A DNA stretch of 64,000 bases from Klebsormidium nitens (GCA_000708835.1 DF236968.1:62001-126000); one strand, 5' to 3'; counted from the stretch's first letter, positions 45,727-59,009 are shown. Program-made: numbers and translations. Notes: generated by a model from the sequence alone, not told the origin.

Positions 45727-46337
45727 TGTTTCTTGCAAAAGGTGCTTGAACGTTGGAAGAAGGATTTGCGATTCAATGCGAAAGTTTGCAGGGAGGTTTG
45801 CAGTTTGAAATTGAATGCTCTTGCGGCGTTCTTGCTTGAATTTATGCTCAAAGATGGTGAGATTTGAAGTCTGCAGGCTCAATGACACTGATGTTGATCA
45901 GTACTCAGTACTGTGGTCTGTGTGTGTTTGCCTTCCTCGTCGCGTCTCCTTCCCAAAGAGGATCCCGCGAAAACCTACAGCTGTCGGATATCCGCCACGT
46001 TGGAAAAAGTGCCAAGTAGGATTCGGCACTGGACAGGGAATCTGGTTACGCACTGATGTTGACATCAACAGACGGCCTGTGCAGCCGACACTTGGCAGTT
46101 CGACTCAACCTGTCGCACGGCGCCAGGTGCCAGTTGTGATTTCCATTACCGCCAACCACCATTAACGCGGACTGACTCGTAAGTCGTCTGCCGGATTTGT
46201 TCCAGCCCTCGACAGCTCGCGCTCTAGTTACAGCCGCAGCCAAAAAGTTCCTAGGCCAAAACCATGAATTAGGGCCCCCATTTCAATTTTCAGCTGGAGG
46301 ACTTGATTTCTCCACATTGGCGCAATTCCAGCAAGCT
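45727..46337. promoter_or_regulatory. Divergent promoter region, hydrophilin (-) and ZGPAT-like (+)
   Basis: 611 bp between start codons of divergent genes. No clear core promoter assigned. Confidence 0.45.
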
Positions 46338-49300
46338 ATGGGCGAAGACGAGGGCCTTGCGTTGCAAAATGAGCTCCGAGAGCAGATCGAAGAGCAAAGG
46401 GCGAGCCTTCGGATGGTTAAAGACGCCAATGATGCTGTTCCCAGTGACGAATTGTCACAGGTGCGTACGCAAATCTGGCAAAAGTTGCATGAGATTGTCT
46501 GGATCTTCATCTATCATTTCGCAGGATGCTCACTGAGCTGAGCGGACTGTGAGTTATGTGGAACGTCGCAGCCAATGTGCCAATCAGAACTCTGTTTTCC
46601 AGTGCCACCTCTCCAATCTAAGTCAGCCTTTGTCATGGTGGTGTGTACATTGCCTGTGCATGAAAACTAGGCTGTTCCAAAAGTTCTTCTTCTCAAACGT
46701 TAGGCTGTGCATCAAATATCAGGTTGGGGAAGAACTTCCATGTCTGTTTCAAGCCTGGCTAAGCTGAAAGATCTATAGTGTCAGCGGTCCAGAGCACTCC
46801 TCACTTGGTGAAGGGACCGACCCCAAGAACGTTCGCGCTTGCTGACAGCCGCTGTTGCCTGCAGATGTTGGCGGACCTGGTGGCGTCTATTCACACCATG
46901 GAGAGCAGCCTGGCCCAGCTCTCAGCGACCACCGGTGCGAATACGGTCCTCCACACCGCTGCTCCCAACCCCGGGACATTCCCCGAAAGTCAAGGCAATC
47001 AACACGATCAAAATGCATTTTGGGAACTGAACGTAGATCGCAGTATGAGATCTGCAGCAGCTAGGAAAGTCATCGACCTTGAAGCACCGAATAAACCTGA
47101 AGCACCATTAGAGTTTGATAGTTGTCGAGAAAAAGCGGCACCGGAAGAAGCGGGGTTCTCAGGAAGAGAGATAGTTGAGTGGGCTGGGTTCAAGTTAGGC
47201 AATCGGTGCCGGTTTAGGGGGCAGGACAGGCGATGGCACAATGGGGTTATCTTGGAGTTTAGACACCCACAGTCGGTGAACGGGTCTCCGTCCAGGCGCT
47301 CGACGGTGGGGGCGCTCGTTGCGTATCTCACTCCAACGACGGTGCAAACGAAGCTGTGCTCGTTCTTTGCGCAACGGCGGTGTCGCTTTGGGGATGATTG
47401 CCGGTGAGCTGTTGTTAGATCTTCAAACAGTTGGGAGCTAAATTCAAAAAGATTCTCGGTTCTAAAAATAAAAAATCGAAAACGGGAATATAACCAGGCC
47501 CGCTCCATCGTTTCACAGGTTGCCAGATCTATTCGTTCGTTTAGTCTCCAGAAGGTTGCCATTGAGTGGGTGTGATTCGATTGAGGCTCAATAATGCGGC
47601 CTCCAATGGCCTCAGCTTCCACTTTGCCCAAAGTAGGCAAGGTTGATTCAAGTGCACGTCAACCTTGGTTTTTGCCGGGTCCATCTTGGGCTTTGTATAC
47701 TGGCGTTCCCCCTTCCCCCTCCGGTTTGATTGCGAGCCCCCAGGGGGTCTTTCCTCCAACTTGCCAAAAAGGACGTTTGAAAAGGACCTTTACAGAGTCC
47801 GTGTGCGTGCATGTAGTCAAGCCTGCAGAATTCAAGCTTGACAACCAACCGGTTCGATGTCTGATTGAGTTCCAACCGCTCTGATAGATTCTCCGACAGT
47901 CACCAATCCAAAGCGTCTGATCATCTACGGGTGATGCAACTTTCAAACCGCCTCAAATCGACCTCTTTCCAGGAGCTTTCACGGCTTCAGTGTGCGGGCT
48001 CATAGGCTGAGACCATACCAACCGCCAGACCCGGGCACTTTGTTGCCAGGAGAACGGGTGTTGGCTTTACGAAACGACACAGGACTGTGGGAGCCTGCAG
48101 AAATCGAGAAGATTGAAGGGGCTGGCGAAACCGTGGGGCTACAGGTTAGTTCTGGTCGCAGGCTTGCTGTTGTGGAAAAGTATTCTGGCAACTTGACACT
48201 GGAGACGCGAAAGGATCATCGTTGATAGAGGTCGAGAAGATTGACGAGCTTTTGCTGCAGCGTATTTTGATGAGCTCGGGGATCGCACTTCGCTCCGGAG
48301 GTAGGTTAGGAGGCGCAAAGAGAGTTAGGGCGTTGAATGTGAGGTGTTCTGTTACCGGATCAGGGGATTGTTTGTCGAGATCCGTCTTTTTGGCAATGGA
48401 GGAGCCACTACAGTAATCTTTCTTCTGAGACACTCATGTCTCAAGAGTTCATGAAGTCACCGTCGTTCCCCGGATTCCCCCCTTCTCAAGGATGTGTCAA
48501 ACAAAGCCTTGCCTTGGTCCGGACTGTCGTATCAGCCCCGTACTATGTTTTTCATTTGTTCGGTTGACATTGCGGCTTGTCGAGATATAGTGAAGCCGTG
48601 TCAATCAATTCACTTCAAATACCGAAACTCAGAATCGCGTTCCCGCTTCTTCTTTGCCAATACAACGTCACCAATTTCGGGCGCAGCATTGCTGAGACGT
48701 CGCCCATGATCTCTTGGTACGGAACTTCGCACATCCTCAGGAGCAAGAACAGCTAAAAAGAAGGGCAAGGTCTTACCTACACTTTTCTGCCCTGCACAGA
48801 TTGCTTTCGTCCGTGATGGCAAACGTGCAAGCGCCGGATTCGAAGCCATCGAAAGTCCGTCCGTCCCTACTCCGGAAGGCGCGTCCAGCGACAGCGACTC
48901 GGAAGCAGGCGTTTCTGGGAGCGCCGGAGACGCTGACCTCAGCGGGGACGAGGAAGAGAGCCCCCGGGGGGGCCTTGGCGACAGCGAGACGTCAGCAGGT
49001 GCGGACCAAGAGGCTAGATGATATCACTTTTTATTGGCTCGCGCAGTCACTCCCAAATAAAAAGTTGTGCAGCTCGGCTCTTCTCTTTGTTCTCATCAAG
49101 TGCGAGGAGGCCAAATCTTCCATATCCTTGTTGACCGAAGATTGCCCAATTCAAACGAGTTTCAGATAAGCCGTCAGCATTTTTCTCCTCTCAAAATGAA
49201 AATGTTCACAGTGAAATCACGGCCTTCGGATAATGAAGCCTTCGCTTCCCTTTCCAGGGGTGACGTCACGTGGGGTGGACTGCCGGGCCGACGCCGCCCT

Positions 49301-52300
49301 GATGACGTCAGCGGGGATTCAGGGTGAGGTTCGGTTGCTGGCGGGGTGGGAGGAACACACTCGGGGGGTGGCCAGCAAAATGATGGCGAGCATGGGGTTT
49401 GTGGCCGGGCGCGGGTTAGGTCGGGATAACCAGGGGATGGTTAACCCGCTGCCGGTGAAAGTGCTGCCGAAAAACGCGTCGTTGGACTTTGTTGGGGGGG
49501 AGCAGAACGGGGAGAAGGAGGGGGGGAGGAAGAAGAGCCGCGGCGGGGAGAAGAGGTAAGAAGGTTCTGAGCTTTCCGAGCTTTTTAATCGGCACCATCT
49601 TGTGGAGCATCCTGCCAGGTCGGCAAGGAAACCCTTGTAGATCATCTTTGGATGAATCGTTGGATAACCCTTTCTTAGAGCACAAGTCGCGGCGTCGATC
49701 CTTCAACAATGGAAAAAGCCTGTCAAACAACGAGTAGCCTGGTCGGATTTTTGCCTTCCGGCAAAACGGCTTTTCTTTTGAAGCCTGGTCTGTGTGACAC
49801 ACTGGTCGGGATTTGCCGCTGGGGGGCTTCAGGGAGGCGTCAGCGGCGGACAGATTTGCACAGCAGCTGTCTTGGGAGCCCAGCTGCACAATATGAAAGT
49901 GGTGGTTCGACATAAGTAGCTTCTTGTGACACTGATATTCACAAGTCGCGGGGAGCAGATTTCATCCGAGAAACCCCCGATGGACGCCAGCTCTTGCCCC
50001 ACCTCATGATGCTTTTGATTTAGTATTTGGGCAACATCGAAACCAAGCCTTTCGATACATTTTCGCAATGGAGAAAGTTTCTCCACCTCGCTTGACTGAA
50101 ACGTGTTCGCGATCCGTCCGCTCATTCCGCCCATGTTTTGTCGCAGCCGGAAACGGAAGGCCGCGCAGGCCGCCAGGGTTGCGCGCGCAGAGGACGGCTC
50201 GGAGGACGACATGTTCAGCTTGATCAACAAACAGCTGGCGGCGCCTCCCGCTGCGGCGTTGGGGAAGACGGCCGAGCACACGCGGAAGGTGCGGGCCCTT
50301 TTTTAATGAGGAATCGCTGTCGACTTCACGGGAACACTATCTTCTTGCTGGGTTGTTTGGAAAAATGATTGTCGAGTCGTGCGAATGTTTTTTGATCGAT
50401 GAGTGATTTGGAGGGACAACTGTCACTTTGAGAGGACAATGGCTGACGTGCATCTCCACATGGGCGTAGCATCTGTAGGTGAGGGCGTCAGTTTTTCCCC
50501 TTAAATCAGGCAAGTTTTGTGTTTCTTTTCGCAGGATTCTTACGTTCGTTAGCTTCAAAAGCATTTCAACAGCCCGTTCGAGATGATCCGCTTCCTCTCG
50601 CAGGACCCTGTCTAGCGGTGATTCGCCCCTGTTTTGTTTGGCCATGTCTCTCTTTCCTAACTTGATTTCGTTAAGAAAGCTCACTGCAGCAATGGGTGCG
50701 GCCCATGCAGGTGAAAAGCGGTTCTTCTGCCGGTAGCGATCGGCAGAAGCTACTGGCCCAGGGGGAAGATGTGAGCGCCGTTCCGCCCCCCTCGCGAAAC
50801 TTTCTGACTTCTATCGAGGTGTTGTGTTGCACGGCCTGTCCGCAGTATAGCTTTACTGCTTCTGTAGGTCTCATGGTTCCGGAAAATCCTATCAGTAGTA
50901 GTCATGTAAATAAATGTCTTGAAGAAAGCAGTCGATGCTCTATTCTTCGTTGCATGACCTTGCCTTACTGGCCGAATGCACATAGCCCTAACCTTTGACT
51001 GTTCTTGCTGTTCCGGTCCCCGGATGTAGACTTACACAAATTGTTCAAATTGTTTATGTGGAGTTGACAAACCTCGATTATGCGACTGAGCTTTAAGGGC
51101 TTCTCGGCCCAGTCGGACGCCGAAGGAAGCGGTTCCTGCTTAGCTGATTGGACTGGAGCCTGATCTGGCCTCAAAATATGAGAACGGTCGGAGAAAAGCC
51201 TTTTGCTTTTCGTGTTCGGCTGACGAGAGCCCCTTCCTTAGCGCTCTGATACCCGCCCAAGTCTCTGCGCAGAGCGATTCCGCCCTTTGTTGGCAATTGG
51301 GTTCCGGTTCCGCTGGACAACCTTGCTCGTTCCGTCCCTCGCAGGTCGAGGAGCTGCGGAAGCGGATCGCCAAGCTGCAGGAGATGGCGGACCGGAACCG
51401 GAAAGACCGGACGGTGTCTGCGGCCGTCCAACGGAAGGTCCGCCCACGCCCCCTTAAGCCCTCAGTTTGCCCGTCGGTTTCGATACGAGCCTTCCGGTGT
51501 CCGTTCCTGGTCCCCTCCGGAAACTTCCGGCCGTTGTCCAAATCTTTCTCTGTCAAGGCCCATCCGTCCCTTGTGAAAATGCATCCCTTTCCTCTCCGTT
51601 TTGTCCAAGGACACCTGTTCCTCTTCAAACCCTTCCGGTCCTTGCCTAAATCCGTCCGCTCTTTGTGACGTGTCCGAATCTTTCCGTCCGATCTGCGTCA
51701 ATCATCTATCCGCCTCCTTTCAAAGAATGCCGGTTATTTATATCCGCTCCAGTCGAACGCGTCCAAATTGCGTCCGCTTCCTGTCAAACCCGTTCGCTCG
51801 TCTCGCTATTTCGTCTCGCTTCGACACCTGGTTGCCTCCGTCCGAACGGCGTGAAGCCAACTTTTCGTCTGGCGTTCATCGGGCGATCGGACCGCTCAGA
51901 ACTTGCTCAGAACTTTCTGGGAAGAACTGGTTGGCAAGCTTTTCTGGACCCGACAGCTGATTTGAAATCCAGGAATGGATGTTTCGAACAGGTTGATGAT
52001 CTTCTTGTAAGAGTAAAGTCTGACAAGGAATCGAGGCACGGATTTCTGCACTAACGAACCTTTAGGCGGTAGTTCTTCGCCGCTTGTGAAATTCTTTCTG
52101 TCCAGCTTTTCGCTCTTGACAATGTTTCGTTGTGCTAGCCCGCGTCATCCCAGGAACTGTCGATCAGGATGCGGGGAACATCCTATGAGTCAAGCTGGTG
52201 AAGAAGAGAAGAAAATGACGTCGAATGTTGAGTAACAATTGGATCGAAGTTTCCAAAAAAGAGGGGTGACGAGCCGAGGAGGAGGTTGGAAGACACATCC

Positions 52301-52554
52301 AAATCTGGGCGAAGTATAACCTTTTTTCTGTTACCGCCTTCTCGTCCACCTCTGTGAGGACTCCAGCTACGCTACCGCAGCCGGCAAATAGTCGCGTCTC
52401 CTTCGGAAGAGCAGAACTAAGATGACTGTGCCGTCTGTTTGTGCTGCAGTTGGAAGAGACCCGGAACGCGCTTGCGACTGCAGAGGCGGCACACGAGAGC
52501 GCACATCGAGAGATCCATGAAAAGGAGAGGCACAAGAAGCTGCTGAAATGGTGA
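46338..52554 (+). CDS. ZGPAT: ZGPAT-like CCCH zinc finger and G-patch protein
   Basis: Nuclear protein; in animals a repressor and spliceosome-associated factor (family knowledge). Exons with closing phases: 46338-46460, 46865-47403, 47973-48144, 48800-48998, 49258-49555, 50147-50288, 51345-51437, 52450-52554 (TGA). Product about 556 residues. Order: N-terminal coiled coil (LALQNELREQIEEQRASLR); CCCH finger C-x7-C-x5-C-x3-H (CSFFAQRRC, RFGDDC, then FH supplied by exon 3); LRPYQPPDPGTL and a Tudor-like segment (LALRNDTGLWEPAEI); acidic linker (SDSDSEAG, SGDEEES); G-patch (GWEEHTRGVASKMMASMGF, GRGLGRDNQG); DMFSLINKQL; C-terminal coiled coil ending RHKKLLKW. Exon 4 lies in a frame without its own Met and is overlapped by longer false frames; the acidic reading was chosen by phase and composition. 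The 48145 donor is the least certain junction. Confidence 0.9.
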
Positions 52555-54094
52555 CAAGAATGCGGAAACAGGCCCGTCTTAGTCATGGAGCTTGGAAAGG
52601 GTGACATCTCAGAACCGATTCTTGTTCGTTCAAGCGTATGTTGATTTGGTATGGTTGTCGACAGTGGCAGTCTGATTCTGATGGCCGTAGCTGGTTAAGG
52701 CGGCAGATGCAGACCAGAATCCGGTCCATGGATGTGTTCATGGCTGTTTCGTCAGAAATTGGTGTACCAAAGTAATGCAGGCTGCTGCAACTGCTCGGCC
52801 TCGTCCAACTGGCCTGCTGCAAATGTATGTCATACTTGCTTTTACGAAGCTAGCAACACCCAGCGGCAAGAATGACATGATTACCGACGGTAGCTTATGC
52901 GCTGTGCACTATCTCAGTGAAGAAAATTTGAAGATGACTGTAAAGTGCCATCTGAAGCCACCTCGATGCACAATCACTAGCTTAATTTGAGCTGGGTTGC
53001 GTACCAACTGCGATCTTTGCAATTCTTTGTGCATGTGCAGAGTCCAACTCGATTGTGCTCTTCATTTAAGCTCTAATGTGCATCAGTGTGTCAACTAGTA
53101 AGGTTAGGCCCGCCCTCAATGGCCTATCATTGTAGAGCAGATTAACGGAAATTAATGTGCGCAGGAAGCATACGAATGTCACATACTAGAACGCTTTAGA
53201 AATCCATCATTCATTCATTTGTCAACTGCACAGTGCACATGCTTATGCTCCCGGAAGAGCTGCAGAGCGCATCAATCACAACATGGTGCACGAAGTTGGA
53301 TGCACATGTTCAACCAGGGCACATATCTCATTAAGGACTAGCTTTTGACCCCATGCATCATGCAGGTTCCTTGCATCAGAATAAAAGCACAATGCAAACA
53401 TATGATTAGGAACATGAGGCATACTACGAGGAACATGAAGAAGCGGCCAGTATGGCATGATAAGCTGGGTGATTTTGACACGAACGTGCTGACTACAAAC
53501 TTTCTGCAACAGAACATGGGCAATAATCGCCATATACAAAGGCTCAAGACAACCTTGCACCATGTTGAAACAAGCATTTTGTTAGCAGACTTTGAATTAC
53601 CCACCGGATAGACCAGATAAGACCAGATAATGGGCATGGGCTTGTCTGAAATGATAGCTCTGACAACTTCCACATGCTGGCACCGAAACTGAGGAGGAGC
53701 TATGAAAGGAGAAGCTGTGATGCGCAGAAAAAGAATCAACTTCGATCAGTTAGCTTCTTGCGAGCGATAGGGCCAGAAGCCCAGGATTCTCAAAATTTCA
53801 CTTGCGTCCTGAGCTAGCCTGAAACCCCATGCGCGAGGTCAAAGAATGTCAAAATGTAAGTAGCAACTTCTTATCTACATGTCGAACCATGGAAGGTCCT
53901 GCAGTGCTGCTATGCTTCATGTTTCCATATCCTATCCTTCCAGTCTTCCAGTTTGTGTGGCAACTGCCCGTGAAAAAGCGCTTGGCCTTCCCTCCCCGCC
54001 TACGAGCCTTAATGTATGACTTATGTGACACAGTTTCTTCCGAACAGACGTATCCATCTCCAACCCCGGCCCCCCATCAATTCCAGATCGCCCC
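52555..54094. other. Region without supported gene
   Basis: Several 60-130-codon frames on both strands, none with recognisable domains or consistent splice context. Confidence 0.5.
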
Positions 54095-54421
54095 CTAATT
54101 TCTTACCATGGTTTCCCAGCAATTCAGACCGTCGAACTGCGGCGCAAACTGCAATTTACTCCGTCGACTGCTGGACGTGCTGCTGCTCCTCTGTTTCCTC
54201 TCAACACTCCCGCTTCTCCTTTGGCTCGTCTGCACACCCTCGGGACCCTCGCAAGATGACGCGCGCAGAAGGTGGAAGTAGTTTGATCCATCGCTCGTGC
54301 TAGGACTGCTCCCGGTCAGAAGTGCCGCCTCGTAGGAGCATGCTGCGACCAGGGCAGAGAGACCAACACTGCTCATACTCCAGGCTGCGAGGCGCGAAGC
54401 CATGACTGCTGCAAGAGGCAT
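54095..54421 (-). CDS. Small plant-type protein with C-terminal FDGLNC-type motif
   Basis: 108 codons from ATG 54421, or 102 from ATG 54403. A moderately hydrophobic N-terminal stretch (LAAWSMSSVGLSALVAACSY) is followed by a Ser/Arg-rich basic middle (SVERKQRSSSTSSSRRS) and the end KLQFAPQFDGLNCWETMV. A C-terminal motif of the form FAPxFDGLxCFETLV closes many small uncharacterised land-plant proteins, as I recall; their function is unknown. No intron needed. Alternative: chance frame with a lucky motif. Confidence 0.5.
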   Translation of the reverse strand: MPLAAVMASRLAAWSMSSVGLSALVAACSYEAALLTGSSPSTSDGSNYFHLLRASSCEGPEGVQTSQRRSGSVERKQRSSSTSSSRRSKLQFAPQFDGLNCWETMVRN

Positions 54422-56265
54422 GGGGCTGAAACGACACCTGGGGAACGCTTGCGTTCGAAGAAGGACCTTTGAAGCACAAAAAGCTGAAGGAAATCTGCGC
54501 TTTGAAGAATTGGCAATTGGAATGAACTGCTGGAATGGCAGAAACTTGACCTCAACCTTGATAAGGGCGCCCTTCTGTCGAAAATCTTCTGGCCTTCAGT
54601 TAGAACTGCAACTCTGCCGCCCTTTCCAAGGAAACTGGCGTAGCTTTTGAACGCGGTCACCAGCTTTGAAAAGTCACTGCCCGCCCAAGTCAGCAATGAC
54701 AATGTGCGATCCGAGTGTGCAAGCAGTCATCCGATGTCCTGATCGAGCTAGCAGTTACTGCAATCCCCCTTGGATCTACCCCGAGTTCCACTCCAAGATT
54801 CTTCCTCAGCGTTACGCACTTTTTTGGCGCCTGGAGTCCAAACCGGCTTTTGTTGTAAAACCCTTCCTACAAATTTTGGGCCAAAATGAAATAAAACAAA
54901 GGGTTAATGAGGACCTAGTTACTGAGCCGTGTTGGTTTTAGTGTAGCGAGAGGCGTAACGCCATGCCGCGTTCGTCAGTTGGTCGGAGTGTGAACAGCCG
55001 CCCGCCTCCACTGATCAGTGATCTGTGACAATTGCTCGGATTCGCACCGGACACGGTATCTCCCGTTGACCGTTCAAACTGCACAACGGTCGCGCCACCA
55101 TCAGATTTTAGGGTCGTATCAGATGTAATGATTGGCCGTCGGCGTCGGTTGGACTCTCGAGGAGCATCGTGGCCGTTCACTCTTGAACTGCATACGTTGC
55201 TCAGCCATCCAGAGTTTGACGATTCGGGGGCCTTCTCGAATCTCGGGATACTTCGCAGCTTGACATCTGGCGGTGTGCTAGCCACCAGCTAGGGTCCCAT
55301 GCTGATGTGGCAAAATGACGCGCCAGATGGCAGTTTGATGCAGCACCAACGTTCACTTTTCGGTGCGCTTTTGTTCTCCGAAACTTCCGACGCCGGCTTC
55401 AATGAATCAGCCACTTGGCCTGATCAGGGAACATGCACTGCCATTCATGCGGAGTGCCCGCAATGGAGCTGCAAGTCCGGTTCCATTGGCATACCATGCG
55501 ACTTTGAGTTCCGCTGCATGTTCTACGTGCCTTGCAGGCGGTTGTGCATGGATGCTAGTCGGACATACCTTGATGAGGCGTGCCCCGTAATGCTTCTTAT
55601 CCAGAAAGTCTATCGAACTCTCTCTTTCTCAATCTCATAGGCTGATGTAACTGAAAGAGTGCGATTGGTACTGCGAAACGGTAGTAAGTTACGCACACAT
55701 GATGCTGCCTGTTCAGGGACTGTGCACACCATCATAAAAGCCATAAAATTAAGCTTTTTGATCTTCGTGCATTGGACATTTTGACATGCGGCTTGTGGTT
55801 GCTTGAAGCTTATCTATTAGGCCTGGCTGCCTTGCTTTTGTGTCTGGCATCATGAAAGCACACACGGATTATTTGTCTGACCGGAGATCTGCGGTTTTAT
55901 GTGCGCGCATCACTGACTGAAATCAGGGTGGAAAGAGCATGGCTCAAAGCAATTCCTACGAGCATGACTCGATTCAAACATCAAACCCCGGTGCCGGCTT
56001 TTTTTGTTTGAAAGCCGGATGAAGAAGACCGCGATTCACAACAGGTTACAAGCTACAGGTCCTAGTCGTCAGTACCTCGACAGGTGGGAGTAAGCATCTT
56101 GGAAACGAGTTCTCTGCCCTGAATTGCATGCAAGTTTTAGCTATTTTGCCCTAACCCTCCAAAGCCACAACCATATGCTTTAGGATCGAAACGGCTTTGC
56201 ATCGAAGAATACGCACACACAACTCATACAGGCATTTCAGATGTCATTTAAGCGTGTACTGATAT
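54422..56265. other. Region without supported gene
   Basis: A 115-codon minus-strand frame at 54938-55285 and an 86-codon plus-strand frame at 55032-55292 overlap and neither is recognisable. The SUMO 3' flank is at the right. Confidence 0.45.
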
Positions 56266-56631
56266 CTACCGTTTGTACTCCAGACTCCCTCGAATACTGC
56301 ACCCTCCCACCTGCATGATCATCGCATCAATCATGTCCCCATTCTCCAACCCGATCCCCCCCGGTGTGTCTTCTGGCTTTATTCTATCCCCGTCGATCAA
56401 GAACCTCACCGACTCGCGACTTACTGCCTTTTTGTCGCAATATGCATAGAACAATTTGCCGAATAGGGTCGAGGGCTTCACCTTGAATACTACCTCCGTA
56501 CCATCTTGCCCCTTCACAGTCAGCTCGATTGAGGCCTGCTTCTCTTTCTTGGCTGGACCGTCTTCGTTCTTGGGGGGCTCGTTTCGTGGCGTCTCGTTTG
56601 AACCCCCGGACGTTTCTGAAGGTGCTGCCAT
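56266..56631 (-). CDS. SUMO: Small ubiquitin-like modifier (SUMO), intronless
   Basis: Post-translational modifier conjugated to lysines through its C-terminal GG after processing by a ULP/SENP protease. 121 residues in one exon. A flexible N-terminus (about 32 residues, Pro/Asn/Lys/Glu-rich) precedes the ubiquitin fold: IELTVKGQDGTEVVFKVKPS, LFYAYCDKKAVSRESVRFLI, DGDRIKPEDTPGGIGLENGD and MIDAMIMQVGG. The diglycine is followed by an 11-residue tail (CSIRGSLEYKR) that would be removed. Differences from typical plant SUMO: F-G-K-L-F in place of the usual L-K-K-L-M helix and a PGGIG loop. ATG 56631 is the only start that gives a normal N-terminus. Lack of introns in an intron-rich genome suggests retroposition. 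Confidence 0.94.
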   Translation of the reverse strand: MAAPSETSGGSNETPRNEPPKNEDGPAKKEKQASIELTVKGQDGTEVVFKVKPSTLFGKLFYAYCDKKAVSRESVRFLIDGDRIKPEDTPGGIGLENGDMIDAMIMQVGGCSIRGSLEYKR

Positions 56632-58999
56632 TCCTGGCCAATTTGATCGTAACCACTCGTCCGCTGGTGCGTCAAGAAGCCTCCCCGGAAAGGCTCACCG
56701 AGGACTGTCTCCCAAGTTGCAGACCCTGAAGGAGAGATACCGGAGGGACCGTTTATTCGAAGTGGTGAGGCACGAAAGCAGCTTGAGTGACTGAGCGACT
56801 CAAAAGAAGGCGACCAGCGGTTATTGCCATCGCCCTTTCAACATTTCCCATTCCCTGTTGATGCAAGCCAGCAGCGTCACAGTTCTATTTTTGGATTTCT
56901 ATTATAGAGGGCAGAGTCACCAGCTGTCCACCACGAAGGGCGCAGCGTCCAGACAAAAGATAACAGATCGCGAGAATATCAGCTGAACCAAAGCAGACAT
57001 ATCGCAAAGCAGGGAAAGCCGCTTACACCAGGCACAAATCTGGTATACGGAGAGTGCGTTGGATAAGAAAGACCTAAGCGGACACCAACCCGGAGTGAGG
57101 TGACACTCCTACGAAAAATATTTGCATCAAGAAGCGAAGGAAACGGGGTCGGCAGTGGGCCTGGCGAAGTAAACCCAACACAAGGAGAGGAACACCAATC
57201 GGCAGAGTCTCTGGAGGAAGAACCGTTTGACATCAACAGAAAGGAGGGTCGAAAGAGGACATGTTTGCCACAGTCTGCATAGAAACGAAAGTCCCCTCCA
57301 CACGCCAACAACCTGGAACAAGCCTTGATCGCCTCTATGCTCCAGCTCTTTAGGGATGCAAGATGTAGTACACACAACACCGTCATTGAAGAAAGAAGCT
57401 ATGAATCTGGTCGTCGGTGAAGAGGATACATGATAACCAGACGCCCCTCTTTAAACCAGCCAGGACCTTGGCCGCTCAGTCTTATAAAGCGAACAGGACA
57501 AGACGGTAAAGGATCTTGCATCCAGTTGGGTTCGACAAGCAGAGAGCATTTCGACTTACCTCATCGGCTGTCCACTTGCTGGGACGAATTCCTCTTCGAC
57601 CTGCTGACGTCAGGACCAATGTCTTTAGAACCTGCAGAGTTGGATGCTCGAAGTTTGGTCTTCTAAGAACCCGTTTTTTTACCCCTTGTCAGAACGCGGT
57701 TCAACCGCTTCTCAGTCTAAGTTTCGAAAGCTTCTCGAAAATGGTTTTTAATCCCGCTTTCGACATGTCTTTCACCACTTTCCGACGCTAACGCCTGCCG
57801 TTTTGACTCGTGTAGCATGGATGGGACGTCTCAGGTAGGCGAGAAGCCGTCACATGTTCCCCAGAAAGGTAATAAAGATTACAGAACTCTGTTCGCAGCA
57901 TGCTCAAAAAAAATGGCCGCTTGGTTGATGGCCCTTGGTTGAAATTTTGAAGGCACCACTGATAGCAATCTTCTGCAGGGGTCACATATGCAGCAGTCGT
58001 GATTCAACTTCAGGTACTATACTTAAGTCTTCTGACTTCATCTCTTTTTCATATTGAGTACTTTGTTCAAAAACTTTTCATGGCAAATTCGACTCACCTG
58101 AGTTTACGTAAGGCCCTCGGCCAACAGCATCAGGAGACAGAGGTCGATTGGAATCGCTCAGCGATGGAGTGCGCTTGCTGTAGGGTAGGATAAAATCCGT
58201 AAGCAAACACCGTCTAGTTCAAGATACTGGCCATTGAGCGCCACCACCTGATTTCGATCCCATGTTCTCTGTCTTTGCAAGGCTGAACTCAATCTTCGCA
58301 GAATGCAGCAAGTTTCTGTACCAGCCCAACCACCATGTTCTTATCACCGATCTTCTTTGCTCGTCCTTGTTCACAAAAGTCAATTGCTTTTTGGCCTTGC
58401 GAAAGTACGAACTTGCAAGAAATATCAGACAGAAGGGATTGAAGGACTTAGTATGTCCTTCAACAGCGATGAGCTGCAAGCTAACATATTGGGGATGCTT
58501 CCTGTTTTACATGAAAGCAACGACGACAGTTGCAGTCGAAATTCACGATGTTGGACCTGCTTGCAACTCAGATGTTGTCCTTATTAGCAAGCGGCACAGG
58601 GAACGACAATTGCTGTGCTGCGACTGTGATACTAAATATCTCACTGTCAACGCACGGCAGACCTTATACTTCAGGTCCGGCTGGTTGGTCTCGACAGCGG
58701 GACACCCTAAGCAACTTCCAATCAGAGGTAAAACATGTGACCGCCAATGAGTCTCCAATCCAATTGTTCTTGTACAATTAGTTCACAGCTTTGTACAATT
58801 AGTTCACAGCTTCGGACATTTTTTTTCCACAGCTGACTGCACATACTAAAAGTGACTGGCAAGAACTGACGACGTCTCGTTGCAAGCAGCAAAGGACTTT
58901 CAGCCAGATGCGACTTCGTCAGCAATACTGATTTGGGTGCACAATGTGTTCAAAACACTACATTGGTCTCAAGCACCCCGTACACATATGGTGACAGAG
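56632..58999. other. Region without supported gene
   Basis: A 162-codon frame at 58262-58750 and shorter ones lack recognisable domains. The SUMO promoter lies at the left. A 21-bp direct tandem repeat (ttgtacaattagttcacagc + t, twice) occupies 58770-58811. Confidence 0.5.
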
Positions 59000-59009
59000 A
59001 TCAACTGAC

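Noticed and set aside
58262-58750. 162-codon plus-strand frame
   Set aside because: No recognisable domain, not clearly plant-like in composition, and no support from neighbours.
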